Source: Pseudolabrys sp. (GTDB taxonomy: Bacteria > Pseudomonadota > Alphaproteobacteria > Rhizobiales > Xanthobacteraceae). From it: 56,935 bases of DNA. Position numbers and translations under genes: made by a program. Positions 19,400 through 27,807 of the stretch are shown here, piece after piece. The stretch spans positions 1-56,935 of the forward strand of contig JALHRB010000018.1 of assembly GCA_022841665.1 (NCBI GenBank). The letters are read 5' to 3'. The notes beneath the pieces are model-generated. The model had not been told where the DNA came from. It was given only the letters and a program-made list of their open reading frames with translations, and searched no databases. Positions within the stretch are counted from its first letter, which is position 1. The number at the start of each line of letters is the position of its first letter.

Positions 19400-19960
19400 A
19401 TGGATGTCGCCGAGCTCACCCGCAACACACTGATGTATTTCATCCTGCCGCTGTGGCTGGCGGCCGGCTTTGCCGACTATCTCTGCCACCGGGCATCGGA
19501 CATCGAACACACCAGCGGCTGGAAGGAATCGGTGCTGCACCTTCTGCAGTTCGGCGAGATGGCCGTGCCGATCCTTGCCGTCATGTTTCTGGAGATCAAT
19601 GCGCTGGTCATCCTGACGATGATCGTCTGCTTTCTGCTGCACGAGATCACCGCGCTGTGGGATGTCAGCTATGCCGTCTCGACGCGCGAGGTGACGCCGA
19701 TCGAGCAGCACGTGCACAGCTTCCTCGAAATGCTGCCGCTGATGGGCCTGGTGATGGTGGTCATCCTGCACTTCGACCAGTTCATCGCCTTGTTCGGCTT
19801 TGCGCCGGCCCGCTTCGACATTACGTTCAAGCAGCCGCCGCTGCATGTCGGCTATGTGGCGACGATCCTCACGTGTGTGTTGCTGTTCGAGGTGCTGCCA
19901 TATGTCGAGGAGCTCGTGCGCGGCTTGCGCGCCCGCCGTCGGCAACTGCGCGGGCGGTGA
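19400..19960 (+). CDS. Integral membrane protein of unknown function
   Basis: 186 residues, with about five hydrophobic segments (near 10-28, 48-65, 68-85, 108-128 and 150-168). Histidine and acidic residues lie in or next to the membrane parts (YLCHRASDIEHTSG, FLLHEITALWDVSYA, TPIEQHVHSFLEMLP), a pattern sometimes seen in metal- or heme-linked membrane proteins. I do not recognise the family. The ATG at 19400 has CTGAGG about 9 bases before it; the longer frame from 19310 overlaps the divergent promoter region. It is the first gene of a tight three-gene cassette (3-base gap to the next gene). Confidence 0.7.
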   Translation: MDVAELTRNTLMYFILPLWLAAGFADYLCHRASDIEHTSGWKESVLHLLQFGEMAVPILAVMFLEINALVILTMIVCFLLHEITALWDVSYAVSTREVTPIEQHVHSFLEMLPLMGLVMVVILHFDQFIALFGFAPARFDITFKQPPLHVGYVATILTCVLLFEVLPYVEELVRGLRARRRQLRGR

Positions 19961-19963
19961 ACC

Positions 19964-21250
19964 ATGCGCGTCATGCTGCTCGGCGCAACCGGACTGATCG
20001 GCTCGGCTGTCGCGGCCAGGCTGACGGCGCAAGGGCACGAGGTCGTCGCGGTGATCCGCACAAGCGCCGACTTCGGTTTGGTGCCGATACACACCGTTGT
20101 CAGGCTGGACATCGCCCGGACATGCGCGCCGGCCCAATGGCTGCCGCACCTTGCCGGCGTCGACGCCGTCATCAACTGCGCCGGCGTCCTGCAGGACAGC
20201 CCGCGCGATTCCACCGCAGTTCATGACCAGGGAATCGCTGCGCTGTTTTCCGCCTGCGAGCAGGCCGGGGTGCGCCGCGTGGTGCATCTATCGGCCGTTG
20301 GCGTCGACCGCGATACGCCGAGCGAATTTTCCCGTAGCAAGCTGGCAGGCGACCGCGCATTGATGGAGCGCGATCTCGATTGGGTCATCCTTCGGCCATC
20401 GGTCGTGATCGGAGCGCCGGCCTATGGCGCCAGCGCGTTGATGCGCGGTCTCGCGTCCCTGCCGGTGCGGCCTTCCATTCCCGGTACGGGTCCGCTGCAG
20501 ATCGTCCATCTCGACGATGTGGCGGCCGCCGTGCTGCTCTTCGTACAGCCCGATGCCCCGTCCCGGCATGTAATCGAGGTCGTCGGACCACGCGTCTTTT
20601 CGTTCGACGAGGCCGTGGCCTTGTTGCGGAGATGGCTGCGCTGGAAGCCGGCCCGCACCTGGACAATGCCCGCCGGGCTCGCGACCGTCCTCTATAAGCT
20701 CGGCGACCTGGCCGCGCTGCTCGGGTGGCGCCCGCCGGTGCGCGGCAACACCGCACGCGAGATCGGGCGCGGCGCGACCGGCGATCCGCAACCGCTCGGC
20801 CTGTTTGGCCTGCCGACGCGCGACGTCGAGGCTGCGCTCGCGGCGACGCCGGCGTCAGTGCAGGACCGCTGGTTCGCCCGCCTGTATATGCTTAAGCCGA
20901 TCATCTTTGTCGTGCTGCCCTTGTTCTGGATCGGCACCGGAATCGTTTCGCTCACCATAGGGTGGGACCACGGCATGGGCCTGATGCGCGAAGGCGGCGT
21001 CGGCGAGCGCATCGGCGCGCTCACGGTGATTGCGGGCGCATCCGCCGACATCGCCATCGGCGCGGCCATCGCAAGGCGGCGCACGGCGCGCTGGGGTCTA
21101 TGGGCGGCGATCGCGATTTCACTCGCTTACGCGGTGATCGGCACCGTGCTGGTGCCGCGGCTGTGGAGCGACCCGCTCGGGCCGATGCTGAAAATATGGC
21201 CGATCATTGTGCTGCATTTCACCGCGCTCGCGATTCTGGAAGACCGCTGA
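19964..21250 (+). CDS. SDR-type NAD(P)-binding protein fused to a DoxX-like membrane domain
   Basis: 428 residues. Residues 1 to ~290 are an atypical extended SDR/NAD(P)-binding domain (MRVMLLGATGLIGSAVAARL is the GxxGxxG motif; DWVILRPSVVIGA also fits the family). Residues ~305-425 contain four hydrophobic segments (PIIFVVLPLFWIGTGIVSLT, ADIAIGAAIA, WAAIAISLAYAVIGTVL, WPIIVLHFTALAI) that look like a DoxX-like module. The pair is a known but uncommon fusion. The classical SDR catalytic Tyr-x3-Lys is not evident, so it may bind nucleotide without standard dehydrogenase chemistry. It starts 3 bases after the upstream gene and its stop overlaps the next ATG by one base. Confidence 0.8.
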   Translation: MRVMLLGATGLIGSAVAARLTAQGHEVVAVIRTSADFGLVPIHTVVRLDIARTCAPAQWLPHLAGVDAVINCAGVLQDSPRDSTAVHDQGIAALFSACEQAGVRRVVHLSAVGVDRDTPSEFSRSKLAGDRALMERDLDWVILRPSVVIGAPAYGASALMRGLASLPVRPSIPGTGPLQIVHLDDVAAAVLLFVQPDAPSRHVIEVVGPRVFSFDEAVALLRRWLRWKPARTWTMPAGLATVLYKLGDLAALLGWRPPVRGNTAREIGRGATGDPQPLGLFGLPTRDVEAALAATPASVQDRWFARLYMLKPIIFVVLPLFWIGTGIVSLTIGWDHGMGLMREGGVGERIGALTVIAGASADIAIGAAIARRRTARWGLWAAIAISLAYAVIGTVLVPRLWSDPLGPMLKIWPIIVLHFTALAILEDR

Positions 21251-21717
21251 TGCTTTATCTCGTGCTCAAGTATCTGCACGTGGTCGGCGCCGCCGTGCTG
21301 CTCGGCACCGGCGCGGGCATCGCTTTCTTCATGCTGCTGGCGCACCTCGGCGGAAAACCGCAGGTGATCGCCGGCGTCGCACGCATCGTGGTGACAGCGG
21401 ATTTCCTGTTCACGGCGACCGCCGTTGTGCTTCAGCCCGTCACCGGCACGGCGCTGGCGCATATGATGGGCTATTCGCTGCTCGAGCCGTGGATTTTCTG
21501 GTCGATCGTGCTTTATCTCGTCACCGGTGCCTTCTGGCTCCCGGTGGTCTGGATGCAGATGCGCATGCGCAAGCTGGCGGAAAATGCCGTCGCCGAAGGG
21601 ACGGCGCTGCCGCCTGCCTATTTCAGGCTGTTCTGGACATGGTTCGCCTTTGGCTTCCCAGCCTTCGGCGCGGTGGCGGCGATCTTCTGGTTGATGATCG
21701 CCAAGCCAAGCTTCTAG
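21250..21717 (+). CDS. DUF2269-type integral membrane protein
   Basis: 155 residues with four hydrophobic helices (about 5-28, 45-65, 80-102 and 130-150). MLYLVLKYLHVVGAAVLLGT, PVTGTALAHMMGYSLLEPWI and the central Trp/Pro residues are typical of the DUF2269 group, often called predicted integral membrane proteins. The histidine in LKYLHVVG is the kind of residue that could ligate heme, but no biochemical role is established. The ATG overlaps the upstream stop (TGATG), so it is coupled to the SDR-DoxX gene. It ends one base before the convergent response-regulator gene. Confidence 0.75.
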   Translation: MLYLVLKYLHVVGAAVLLGTGAGIAFFMLLAHLGGKPQVIAGVARIVVTADFLFTATAVVLQPVTGTALAHMMGYSLLEPWIFWSIVLYLVTGAFWLPVVWMQMRMRKLAENAVAEGTALPPAYFRLFWTWFAFGFPAFGAVAAIFWLMIAKPSF

Positions 21718-21718
21718 C

Positions 21719-22225
21719 TCAGGCGTGCGCGCGCTTTTCGGTTTTCGCCACGTCGTAGGTCGACGCCTTGCGGCGCGGCTCCGGCACGTAGAATTCGCCG
21801 AGCTTCACCATCGCCCGCGGCTTGAGCACGATCGAGGTGAGCCGGTCGCGCAACGCCTTGGCCGATGTCGGCTTGACCAGATATTCGTGCGCGCCGGCGC
21901 GCAGCGCCTCCACCACCTGCGAGCGCTTGCCGCGCGCGGTTAGCATGATGATCGGCAGATTGGGGCGCGGGAAAACGCCAGGCGAGCGCACGATGCGCAT
22001 CACTTCCATGCCATCGAGCACCGGCATGTCCCAATCGAGCAGCATCACATCGGGGTCGCAGGTGCGGATCGCCTCCAGGCCGGCCAAGCCGTCGGAGGCC
22101 TCGATCACCTGCTTGGCGCCGAGATTCATCAGCATGGTCCGCGTCACGCGGCGCATGTAAGAATTGCTGTCGACGATCAGGATGTTGAGGCCCTGGATCA
22201 TCGCATCGACGGGCTTGTTCGGCAT
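21719..22225 (-). CDS. Receiver-domain response regulator
   Basis: 168 residues: one CheY-type receiver (about residues 12-130) and a short basic tail. Acceptor and acidic pocket are present: LNILIVDSNSYMRR gives the N-terminal Asp, DVMLLDWDMPVLDGMEV holds the phospho-acceptor Asp, and IIMLTARGKRSQV the conserved Thr. HEYLVKPTSAKALRDRL contains the conserved Lys. No DNA-binding domain follows, so it acts by protein contacts. The tail (EPRRKASTYDVAKTEKRAHA) is basic. The start at 22225 is chosen as the first Met before the conserved core. No histidine kinase is adjacent. Confidence 0.85.
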   Translation of the reverse strand: MPNKPVDAMIQGLNILIVDSNSYMRRVTRTMLMNLGAKQVIEASDGLAGLEAIRTCDPDVMLLDWDMPVLDGMEVMRIVRSPGVFPRPNLPIIMLTARGKRSQVVEALRAGAHEYLVKPTSAKALRDRLTSIVLKPRAMVKLGEFYVPEPRRKASTYDVAKTEKRAHA

Positions 22226-22408
22226 TACCGGAACGATCCTTGCGGCTCCCCTGGCCGGAAACGTAGTTCCAAACCGCTGCGTTTTTACTAAGATCGGCCG
22301 CGCAATTATTGACAATCGGACGGCGTAGAAAGCGAGCCGCGCCACCGTTACAAGTGACACGCGCATTTCATGCGACGCCGCGCGCCATTCGGAAAGGATT
22401 GAGTAACC

Positions 22409-22774
22409 ATAAAACAGCCAGGCCCCGATCATCCGATCACGGTGACGCCGAACGGCCGGCGTGTGCGCGTGCGCTTCAACGGCAAGATTATCGCCGACAC
22501 GACGCGATCGCTGACGCTGACGGAGGCGGGCTATCGCCCGGTGCACTACATTCCGCGCGCCGACGCCGACATGAGCGCGCTCGCGCGCACCGACCACCGC
22601 ACGCATTGCCCTTACAAAGGCGACGCCAGCTATTTCACGGTCGCGGCTGGCGGCAAGACGGCGGAAAACGCCGCATGGAGCTACGAGCAGCCGTTCCCGG
22701 CAATGGCCGAGATCAAGGACCATCTCGCCTTCTACCCCAGCCGCGTCGACGCCATCGAGGAGGCCGCGGCCTAG
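22409..22774 (+). CDS. DUF427-family protein, apparent ATA start
   Basis: 121 residues if it starts at the ATA at 22409, which gives the expected DUF427 opening KQPGPDHPITVTPNGRRVRV after the initiator. An in-frame TGA at 22400 closes the frame upstream, and no ATG, GTG or TTG lies between them and the conserved PDHPI motif; the first standard start is the GTG at 22442, which would delete it. A GGAAAGGA sequence lies about 10 bases before the ATA. The fold is the small DUF427 beta-barrel (RFNGKIIADTTRSLTLTE, THCPYKGDASYF), function unknown. A point mutation or assembly error of an original ATG is an alternative. Confidence 0.72.
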   Translation: MKQPGPDHPITVTPNGRRVRVRFNGKIIADTTRSLTLTEAGYRPVHYIPRADADMSALARTDHRTHCPYKGDASYFTVAAGGKTAENAAWSYEQPFPAMAEIKDHLAFYPSRVDAIEEAAA

Positions 22775-22848
22775 GGCGGCGCGCGCAACGGTTTGGCAAT
22801 CGCGCCGTGCCTAGAGTGACCCCCGTGCGATGCACGGGAGGCCCGCCC

Positions 22849-23361
22849 ATGTCCGACGTCACGTCACAAACGCCCAAGCGCGACACCATGCTGCTTGGCA
22901 TCGGCGCCCTGTGCGTCGCCGGCGGCCTCTATTTCGCACTGGTGGGCCTGGGCGTGCTCAAGCCGCCGAGCCGCACCAACGCGCCGGGCTGGGTCATCGT
23001 CGTCTGCGGGCTCGTGTTCTTTGCCGGCGGCATCGCCGTCACGGTGCGCGGCTGGCTCGGCATGGACGACAAAGTGCAAGACGTGCCGGCCGGCACGCCC
23101 ATCGCGTTGCGGATGGCGACGGCGCTCGCCGGGCTCGCGGTCGCCGTCGGGCTCGCTTTGGTCGGCACCTGGATCGCCTTCGGCGGCGGTCCGCGCCAAT
23201 TCTCGTTCTCGATGGGGTTCATCTCCGGCTCGGCCTCGGAGATCATCGGCCGCGTCGTGTTCGGTTTTGGCGCCGTCATCGTCTGGCTGTTCGTGATCGC
23301 GATGGCACGCAAGAACTTCAAGGAGCTCTTCGGCAACAAGGCCGATCCGACCTCACGCTAA
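22849..23361 (+). CDS. Four-helix membrane protein of unknown function
   Basis: 170 residues with hydrophobic segments near 13-35, 45-67, 85-108 and 132-152. The N-terminus is short and polar (MSDVTSQTPKRDTMLLG). The loop GGGPRQFSFSMGFISGSASE and the second helix GWVIVVCGLVFFAGGIAVTVRG (shown by its core VCGLVFFAGGIAV) are probably conserved, but I do not recognise the family. The ATG at 22849 is preceded by GGGAGG about 8 bases upstream. It is convergent with the HtrA-like gene. No functional context is evident beyond the preceding DUF427 gene on the same strand. Confidence 0.7.
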   Translation: MSDVTSQTPKRDTMLLGIGALCVAGGLYFALVGLGVLKPPSRTNAPGWVIVVCGLVFFAGGIAVTVRGWLGMDDKVQDVPAGTPIALRMATALAGLAVAVGLALVGTWIAFGGGPRQFSFSMGFISGSASEIIGRVVFGFGAVIVWLFVIAMARKNFKELFGNKADPTSR

Positions 23362-23374
23362 CGGGTCGGCGCGG

Positions 23375-24346
23375 CTAGTGCAGCCGCGGGCCTTTCAGGA
23401 ATTTGGCGCGGTCGGATGAATTCACGCGCACCTCGAAAGTGAGGCCCTCGCGATAGAGCGTGAGCGGCACCTCGACGCCGGCGTCGCCGAGCGCCCAGAC
23501 GCGGCGATAGAATCCGCCCAAAGTCGAGACGCGCTCGCCCTTCACCGCCAGCACGACGTCGCCGGTCTTGAGCTCGGCGCGCGCGGCCGGCCCCTTCGGC
23601 GCGATGCCGACGATGACGACCTTGTCCTCGACCTCGGTCGAATAGACGCCGAGCCACGGCCGCACCGGCTTGTTGACGCGGCCGAACTTGCGCATGTCGT
23701 CGAGGATCGGCTTCAACAGGTCGATCGGCACCACCATGTTGAGGTGCTCGCTCTTGCCGGCGCGCTCGCGCTCGAGCTGCAAGGAGCCGATGCCGATGAG
23801 CTCGCCCTTGTGCGAGATGAGCGCGGTGCCGCCCCAGTTTGGATGCGCCGGGAAGGTGAAGATCGCCTCGTCCAGCACGTATTCCCAGTAGCCGGCGAAT
23901 TCCTGCTTGGCCACGATGTGGCCGGCGAGCGAGCGCGTGCGGCCGCCGGCGCCGCCAAGCACGACGCGTTCGCCGATCTCGGCCGCCTTCGAGGAGCCGA
24001 GCGCGAGCGACGGCAACTCGACGCGGCCGAGCGCCTGCACCAGGCCGAAGCCGGTTTCGGAATCGAAGCCGAGCGCATGGCCCTCCACCACGCGGCCGTC
24101 GCCGGCGTGCAGCCAGACCGTCTGCGCCTCGGTGATCAGATAGCCGATGGTGAGCACCAGGCCGTCGCCGATCAGCACGCCGTTGCCGGCGCGCTCGACG
24201 CCCAGGGTCTCGGCGGTGAAGGCGTCGGGCGGGATGATGGTGTGCAGGCCGACGACGGAGGAGAGCGCGCGTTCCAGATCGTAAGGATAGTCCTCGGGGC
24301 GCGGCTGCGCCGCGGGCGGCACTTTCCATTCGGTCAGCGAGGCCAT
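23375..24346 (-). CDS. HtrA/DegP-like PDZ protein lacking the catalytic triad (pseudoprotease)
   Basis: 323 residues: a trypsin-fold domain (about 25-215) and one PDZ domain (about 225-310, RPWLGVYSTEV, PKGPAARAELKTGDVVLAVKG). Aligned by eye with DegP, the triad is replaced at all three sites: NNH becomes IGY69, SDIAL becomes TGFGL (G99), and GNSGG becomes PNWGG (W171). GNGVLIGDGLVLTI, GELIGIGS and MVVPIDLL confirm the fold. No signal peptide is visible, so it is probably cytosolic. The start at 24346 is the first Met of the conserved part. It probably works as a binding or scaffold protein, not as a protease (inference). Confidence 0.85.
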   Translation of the reverse strand: MASLTEWKVPPAAQPRPEDYPYDLERALSSVVGLHTIIPPDAFTAETLGVERAGNGVLIGDGLVLTIGYLITEAQTVWLHAGDGRVVEGHALGFDSETGFGLVQALGRVELPSLALGSSKAAEIGERVVLGGAGGRTRSLAGHIVAKQEFAGYWEYVLDEAIFTFPAHPNWGGTALISHKGELIGIGSLQLERERAGKSEHLNMVVPIDLLKPILDDMRKFGRVNKPVRPWLGVYSTEVEDKVVIVGIAPKGPAARAELKTGDVVLAVKGERVSTLGGFYRRVWALGDAGVEVPLTLYREGLTFEVRVNSSDRAKFLKGPRLH

Positions 24347-24426
24347 CGGTGTCGGTTCCCTCACGCGGCGGCCGATATCATATCGGCCCGCGCGGCGGCG
24401 ACAAACGGCAAATTGCTTTGCTTTCT

Positions 24427-24584
24427 TCCCTCTCCCCTTGTGGGAGAGGGTGCCGAGCGAATGCGACAGCATGAGCGAGGCGGGTGAGGGGTCGGAATTT
24501 CGTCACGCGCAGACCCCTCACCCGGCTCGCGCTCGGATTCCCTCCGCGCGAGCCACCCTCTCCCACAAGGGGAGAGGGGAAGAG
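24427..24584. repeat. Palindromic intergenic repeat (CTCTCCC family)
   Basis: Outer arms CCCTCTCCCCTTGTGGGAGAGGGTG at 24428 onward and their inverted copy ending 24579, with inner GAGCGAGGCGGGTGAGGGG and CCCCTCACCCGGCTCGC arms. It forms one long cruciform-like structure between the minus-strand GGDEF gene and the HtrA-like gene. Confidence 0.82.
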
Positions 24585-24604
24585 AGATCGCGGGGGCGCC
24601 TAAA

Positions 24605-25609
24605 TTACGTCACCACCAGCGCCAGACGCGGCGGTTCGTCGCTGACCAGGCGGTTGCGGCCAGCGGTCTTGGCGGCATAGAGCGCATCGTCGGCGCGGCG
24701 CAGCAGATCCTCGATGCCGGTGTCGCCGTGATGGAGGCTGGCGACGCCGAGGCTCACCGTGAGCTGCACCTCGCCGCCTGGCACCGCGATCGCGGCCTCC
24801 ATCGCCCGGTGGCGCAGGCGTTCGCCCACCTCGTGCGCCGCGGCGCGGCCGGCGCCCGGCATGATGACGGCGAATTCCTCGCCTCCGAGCCGTCCCAGGA
24901 AATCTTCGCCGCGCAGGTTGCCGCGCAGCAGCCCAGCCACCTCCTGCAACACGCGGTCGCCGACCAAGTGACCGTGGCTATCGTTGATGCCCTTGAAGTG
25001 ATCGACATCGAGCATGATGCAACTCAACTCGCGCGACTCGCGGCGCGACTCCGCGACATGACGCGCGGCGGCCTTGAGGAAGGCGCGCCGGTTGAGCGCG
25101 CCGGTAAGGCTGTCGGTGGTGGCGACGATCCGAAGCTCCATCTCGTCCATCACCATCATCGCGAGATCCTGGAGGATCGCGATGTCCTCGGGATCAGGCT
25201 GGCGCACTTCGGTGTCCATGACGCAGAGCGCACCGATGCGCAGGCCGGTGGGCGTGCGCAACGGCACGCCGACATAGCTGCGCACGAAGGGCGCGTCGGT
25301 CACCAGCGGCAGGTGCGCAAAGCGCGCATCGGCGCGCGCGTCCGGCACGATCAGCGGCGTATCGCCCTTGATGGTGTACGTGCAGAACGATTGCTCGCGC
25401 GGCATCTGCTGCGGCAGCGGCCCTTCGCTCGCCTTGAGCCATTGCCGGTCGCGGTCGATGAACGATATCTGGGCCATCGGCGCGCGCAGCACCTTGCGCG
25501 CAAGCCGCACGATGCGGTCGAACGGCTCCTCGTGCGGCGTATCGAGGATCTTGAAATTGTGCAGGGCGCCTAGGCGCAGGCGCTCCGTTTGCAATGCGAT
25601 ATTTTTCAT
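24605..25609 (-). CDS. GAF-GGDEF diguanylate cyclase
   Basis: 334 residues. A GAF-type sensor domain covers about residues 20-155 (FDRIVRLARKVLRAPMAQIS, then FIDRDRQWLKASEG), followed by a linker helix and a GGDEF domain about 165-325. The active motif is RLGGEEF, the accepted active form, preceded five residues earlier by an RxxD inhibitory site (RGED). The metal-binding Asp in LDVDHFKGINDSHGH is present. It should make cyclic di-GMP under product inhibition. The ATG at 25609 lies at the start of MKNIALQTERLRLGALHNFK, where GAF-linker similarity begins. No EAL domain. The ligand of the GAF domain is unknown. Confidence 0.92.
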   Translation of the reverse strand: MKNIALQTERLRLGALHNFKILDTPHEEPFDRIVRLARKVLRAPMAQISFIDRDRQWLKASEGPLPQQMPREQSFCTYTIKGDTPLIVPDARADARFAHLPLVTDAPFVRSYVGVPLRTPTGLRIGALCVMDTEVRQPDPEDIAILQDLAMMVMDEMELRIVATTDSLTGALNRRAFLKAAARHVAESRRESRELSCIMLDVDHFKGINDSHGHLVGDRVLQEVAGLLRGNLRGEDFLGRLGGEEFAVIMPGAGRAAAHEVGERLRHRAMEAAIAVPGGEVQLTVSLGVASLHHGDTGIEDLLRRADDALYAAKTAGRNRLVSDEPPRLALVVT

Positions 25610-25746
25610 CGGCGGCAGTCGTTTACGTCAGCGCGCGAAAATCTTCAAGGTCCGCACGATCGAATGACGCAAATGCGCTTCTTCGCCGTTAATGCAATAA
25701 TCGGTATTGTAGGCAGTGGAAACCCTACCGAAAACAGGACGTCGCA

Positions 25747-26745
25747 ATGCTGCCGCTTTCCGTTCTCGATCTGTCGCCGGTCCCGGCTGGCGGCACAGGC
25801 GCGCAGGCGCTGCGCAACTCGCTCGATCTGGCGCGGCTTTGCGACGCGCTTGGCTATGCGCGGTACTGGGTGGCCGAGCACCACAACATGCCGGCGATCG
25901 CGAGTTCGGCGCCCGACATCATGATTGGACAAATAGCCGCAACGACCGAGCGCATCCGCGTCGGCTCCGGTGGTGTGATGCTGCCGAACCACGCGCCGCT
26001 GATGGTGGCCGAGCGCTTCAAGGTGCTGGAGGCGCTGTTTCCCGGCCGCATCGATCTCGGCCTCGGCCGCGCGCCCGGCACCGACCCCGCCACCTCCTAT
26101 GCGCTGCGGCGGCGGCAGGGCGTGAGCGAGGAGGACGACTTCCTCGAGCGCTTCAACGAATTGATGATGCTGGAGACGCGCGCGTTTCCGCAGGGCCATC
26201 CGTTCCACAACGTGATGGCGATGCCGTCGGACGTTCCGCTGCCGCCGATCTATCTGCTCGGCTCGTCCGACTACAGCGCGCAGCTCGCCGGGCACATCGG
26301 CGCGGCCTTCGCCTTCGCGCACCACTTCGCCAACTTCGACGCGGCCGAGGCGATGCGGCTCTATCGCGAGAACTTCCGTCCCTCGCCGGCGCACAAGGAG
26401 CCCTACGCGATCCTGGCGACGCACGCGGTCTGCGCCGACAGCGACGCGGAGGCCGAGCGGATCGCCAAAACCGTCGACCTCAATTTCGTGCGCCGCGCCA
26501 AAGGCGAGTATCTGCCGCTCGCCTCGCCGGAGGACGCCGCGGCCTACGACTATTCGCCGGTCGATAAGGCGCGCATCGCGCAGAACCGGCAGCGCCTCGC
26601 GGTCGGCGCGCCGGCGACGGTGAAGGCGAAACTGATGCCGCTCCTCAATGCGACCGAGGCCGACGAATTGATGGTGACCACCATGATCTACAGCCACGAC
26701 GCGCGGAAGCGGTCGTACGAGTTGCTGGCGGAAGTTTTTGGGTAG
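25747..26745 (+). CDS. LLM-class flavin-dependent oxidoreductase (luciferase-like monooxygenase)
   Basis: 332 residues. [20 protein letters not shown] and [20 protein letters not shown] are the hallmarks of the MsnO8-like group of luciferase-like TIM-barrel flavoproteins. [20 protein letters not shown] with [11 protein letters not shown] lines the flavin/phosphate site. It should use FMN supplied by a separate reductase; the natural substrate is unknown. The ATG at 25747 is the first of the conserved N-terminus, 137 bases after the divergent GGDEF gene. There is no partner flavin reductase beside it. Confidence 0.9.
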   Translation: MLPLSVLDLSPVPAGGTGAQALRNSLDLARLCDALGYARYWVAEHHNMPAIASSAPDIMIGQIAATTERIRVGSGGVMLPNHAPLMVAERFKVLEALFPGRIDLGLGRAPGTDPATSYALRRRQGVSEEDDFLERFNELMMLETRAFPQGHPFHNVMAMPSDVPLPPIYLLGSSDYSAQLAGHIGAAFAFAHHFANFDAAEAMRLYRENFRPSPAHKEPYAILATHAVCADSDAEAERIAKTVDLNFVRRAKGEYLPLASPEDAAAYDYSPVDKARIAQNRQRLAVGAPATVKAKLMPLLNATEADELMVTTMIYSHDARKRSYELLAEVFG

Positions 26746-26749
26746 GCAC

Positions 26750-26902
26750 CGTGTCCCGGGCGCGGCGCAACACGTCAGAGGTGCGCGACAGACCCGGCAC
26801 CCCGCAGGTTCTCCAAAGCTGGGCCCCGGATCTGCGATGCATCACTTCGTGCTGCATCGCGTCCGGGGCACGAGTCCGGCTGGCCGGATGCGCGTGCCCC
26901 AT
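26750..26902. repeat. Intergenic repeat element (GTGTCCCGGGCGC type)
   Basis: Arms GTCCCGGGCGCGGCGCAACACG and GATGCATCACTTCGTGCTGCATCGCGTCCGGGGCACG (given by cores GTCCCGGGCGCGGCGC and GCGTCCGGGGCACG) are imperfect inverted copies. The internal ATGCATCACTTCGTGCTGCAT is itself a hairpin. No coding signal; I recall the motif type from related genomes, unverified. Confidence 0.6.
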
Positions 26903-26953
26903 GCTAAAAACCGCCCGGTTTCGTGTCGTCTTTAGAAAATTCGGGAGGCTTCA

Positions 26954-27625
26954 TTGGGCAAGCAGTTCACCCTCACCACCACCGACAAGCACACGCTCGG
27001 CGCTTACCGGGCCGACCCGGCCGGCAAGCCGAAGGGCGGCATGGTCGTGGTGCAGGAGATTTTCGGCGTCAACCATCACATCCGCGCGGTGTGCGATCGC
27101 CTCGCCGCGCTCGGCTATGTCGCGGTGGCGCCGGCGGTGTTCGACCGCTTCGTGCGCGATTTCGAGAGCGGCTACACGCCGGATGAGATCGCGCACGCGC
27201 GCAGCTATCTCGGCAACCTGAACTGGGATCACATGATGGCCGACGTCGCGGCGGCGCAGGGCGACCTCAAGGGCGTCGGGCCGCTGGGCGTGATCGGCTT
27301 CTGCATGGGCGGCACCGCGGCCTTCCTGGCGGCCTGCCGGCTGCCGGGACTGTGGGCGGCGGTTTCCTACTACGGCGGCATGATCGCCAAGTTCGCCGAC
27401 GAGAAGCCGAAGTGCCCGCTGCAGATGCATTTCGGCGAGAAGGACGAAGGCATCCCGCTTTCGACCGTGGAGGAGATCAAGAAGAAGCAGCCGCAGGCGG
27501 AGACCTACATCTATCCGGGCGCGCCGCACGGCTTCTATTGCGACGAGCGCGCGAGCTACCGCAAGGAGGCCGGCGACCTGGCGTGGAGCCGGACGCAGGA
27601 GTTTTTGGCGAAGCACATGAAGTGA
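26954..27625 (+). CDS. Dienelactone hydrolase family protein
   Basis: 223 residues of the alpha/beta-hydrolase fold with a cysteine nucleophile. VVVQEIFGVNHHIRAVCDRL is the N-terminal signature, GVIGFCMGGTAAFL holds the nucleophile Cys (GxCxGG), GEKDEGIP the catalytic Asp, and YPGAPHGFYCDE the catalytic His. All three are intact. Family members open dienelactones in aromatic degradation, but many have other ester substrates, so the substrate is open. The start is a TTG at 26954 with GGGAGG 5 bases before it; no ATG or GTG precedes the conserved part. It is followed by a perfect terminator. Confidence 0.9.
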   Translation: MGKQFTLTTTDKHTLGAYRADPAGKPKGGMVVVQEIFGVNHHIRAVCDRLAALGYVAVAPAVFDRFVRDFESGYTPDEIAHARSYLGNLNWDHMMADVAAAQGDLKGVGPLGVIGFCMGGTAAFLAACRLPGLWAAVSYYGGMIAKFADEKPKCPLQMHFGEKDEGIPLSTVEEIKKKQPQAETYIYPGAPHGFYCDERASYRKEAGDLAWSRTQEFLAKHMK

Positions 27626-27642
27626 GCGGTCGAAGACCGCTC

Positions 27643-27801
27643 ACCCCCGCGAAAGCGGGGATCCAGCACGAAATGAAAAGCCCCGGTCCTGCCGGGGTTT
27701 TTTTTGTCTTGCCGCTGTCATCCTCCGCGAAAGCAGACGATCCAGTAATCACGGCACCGCCTGTGAGTACTGGGTCCCCCGCCTTCGCGGCGGACGACAG
27801 T
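27643..27801. repeat. Palindromic intergenic repeats flanking a terminator
   Basis: CCCGCGAAAGCGGGGATCCAG at 27644 (core CGCGAAAGCGGGGATCC) and a second inverted pair: CCGCGAAAGCAGACGATCCAG (core CGAAAGCAGACGATCCAG) and TACTGGGTCCCCCGCCTTCG at 27768 onward. They are related to the elements at 14875 and 56205. Confidence 0.7.
27681..27705 (+). terminator. Rho-independent terminator of the dienelactone hydrolase gene
   Basis: CCCCGG-TCCTG-CCGGGG followed by eight T. A perfect six-pair GC stem, 56 bases after the stop codon, on the plus strand. Confidence 0.92.
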
Positions 27802-27807
27802 CTGTGA

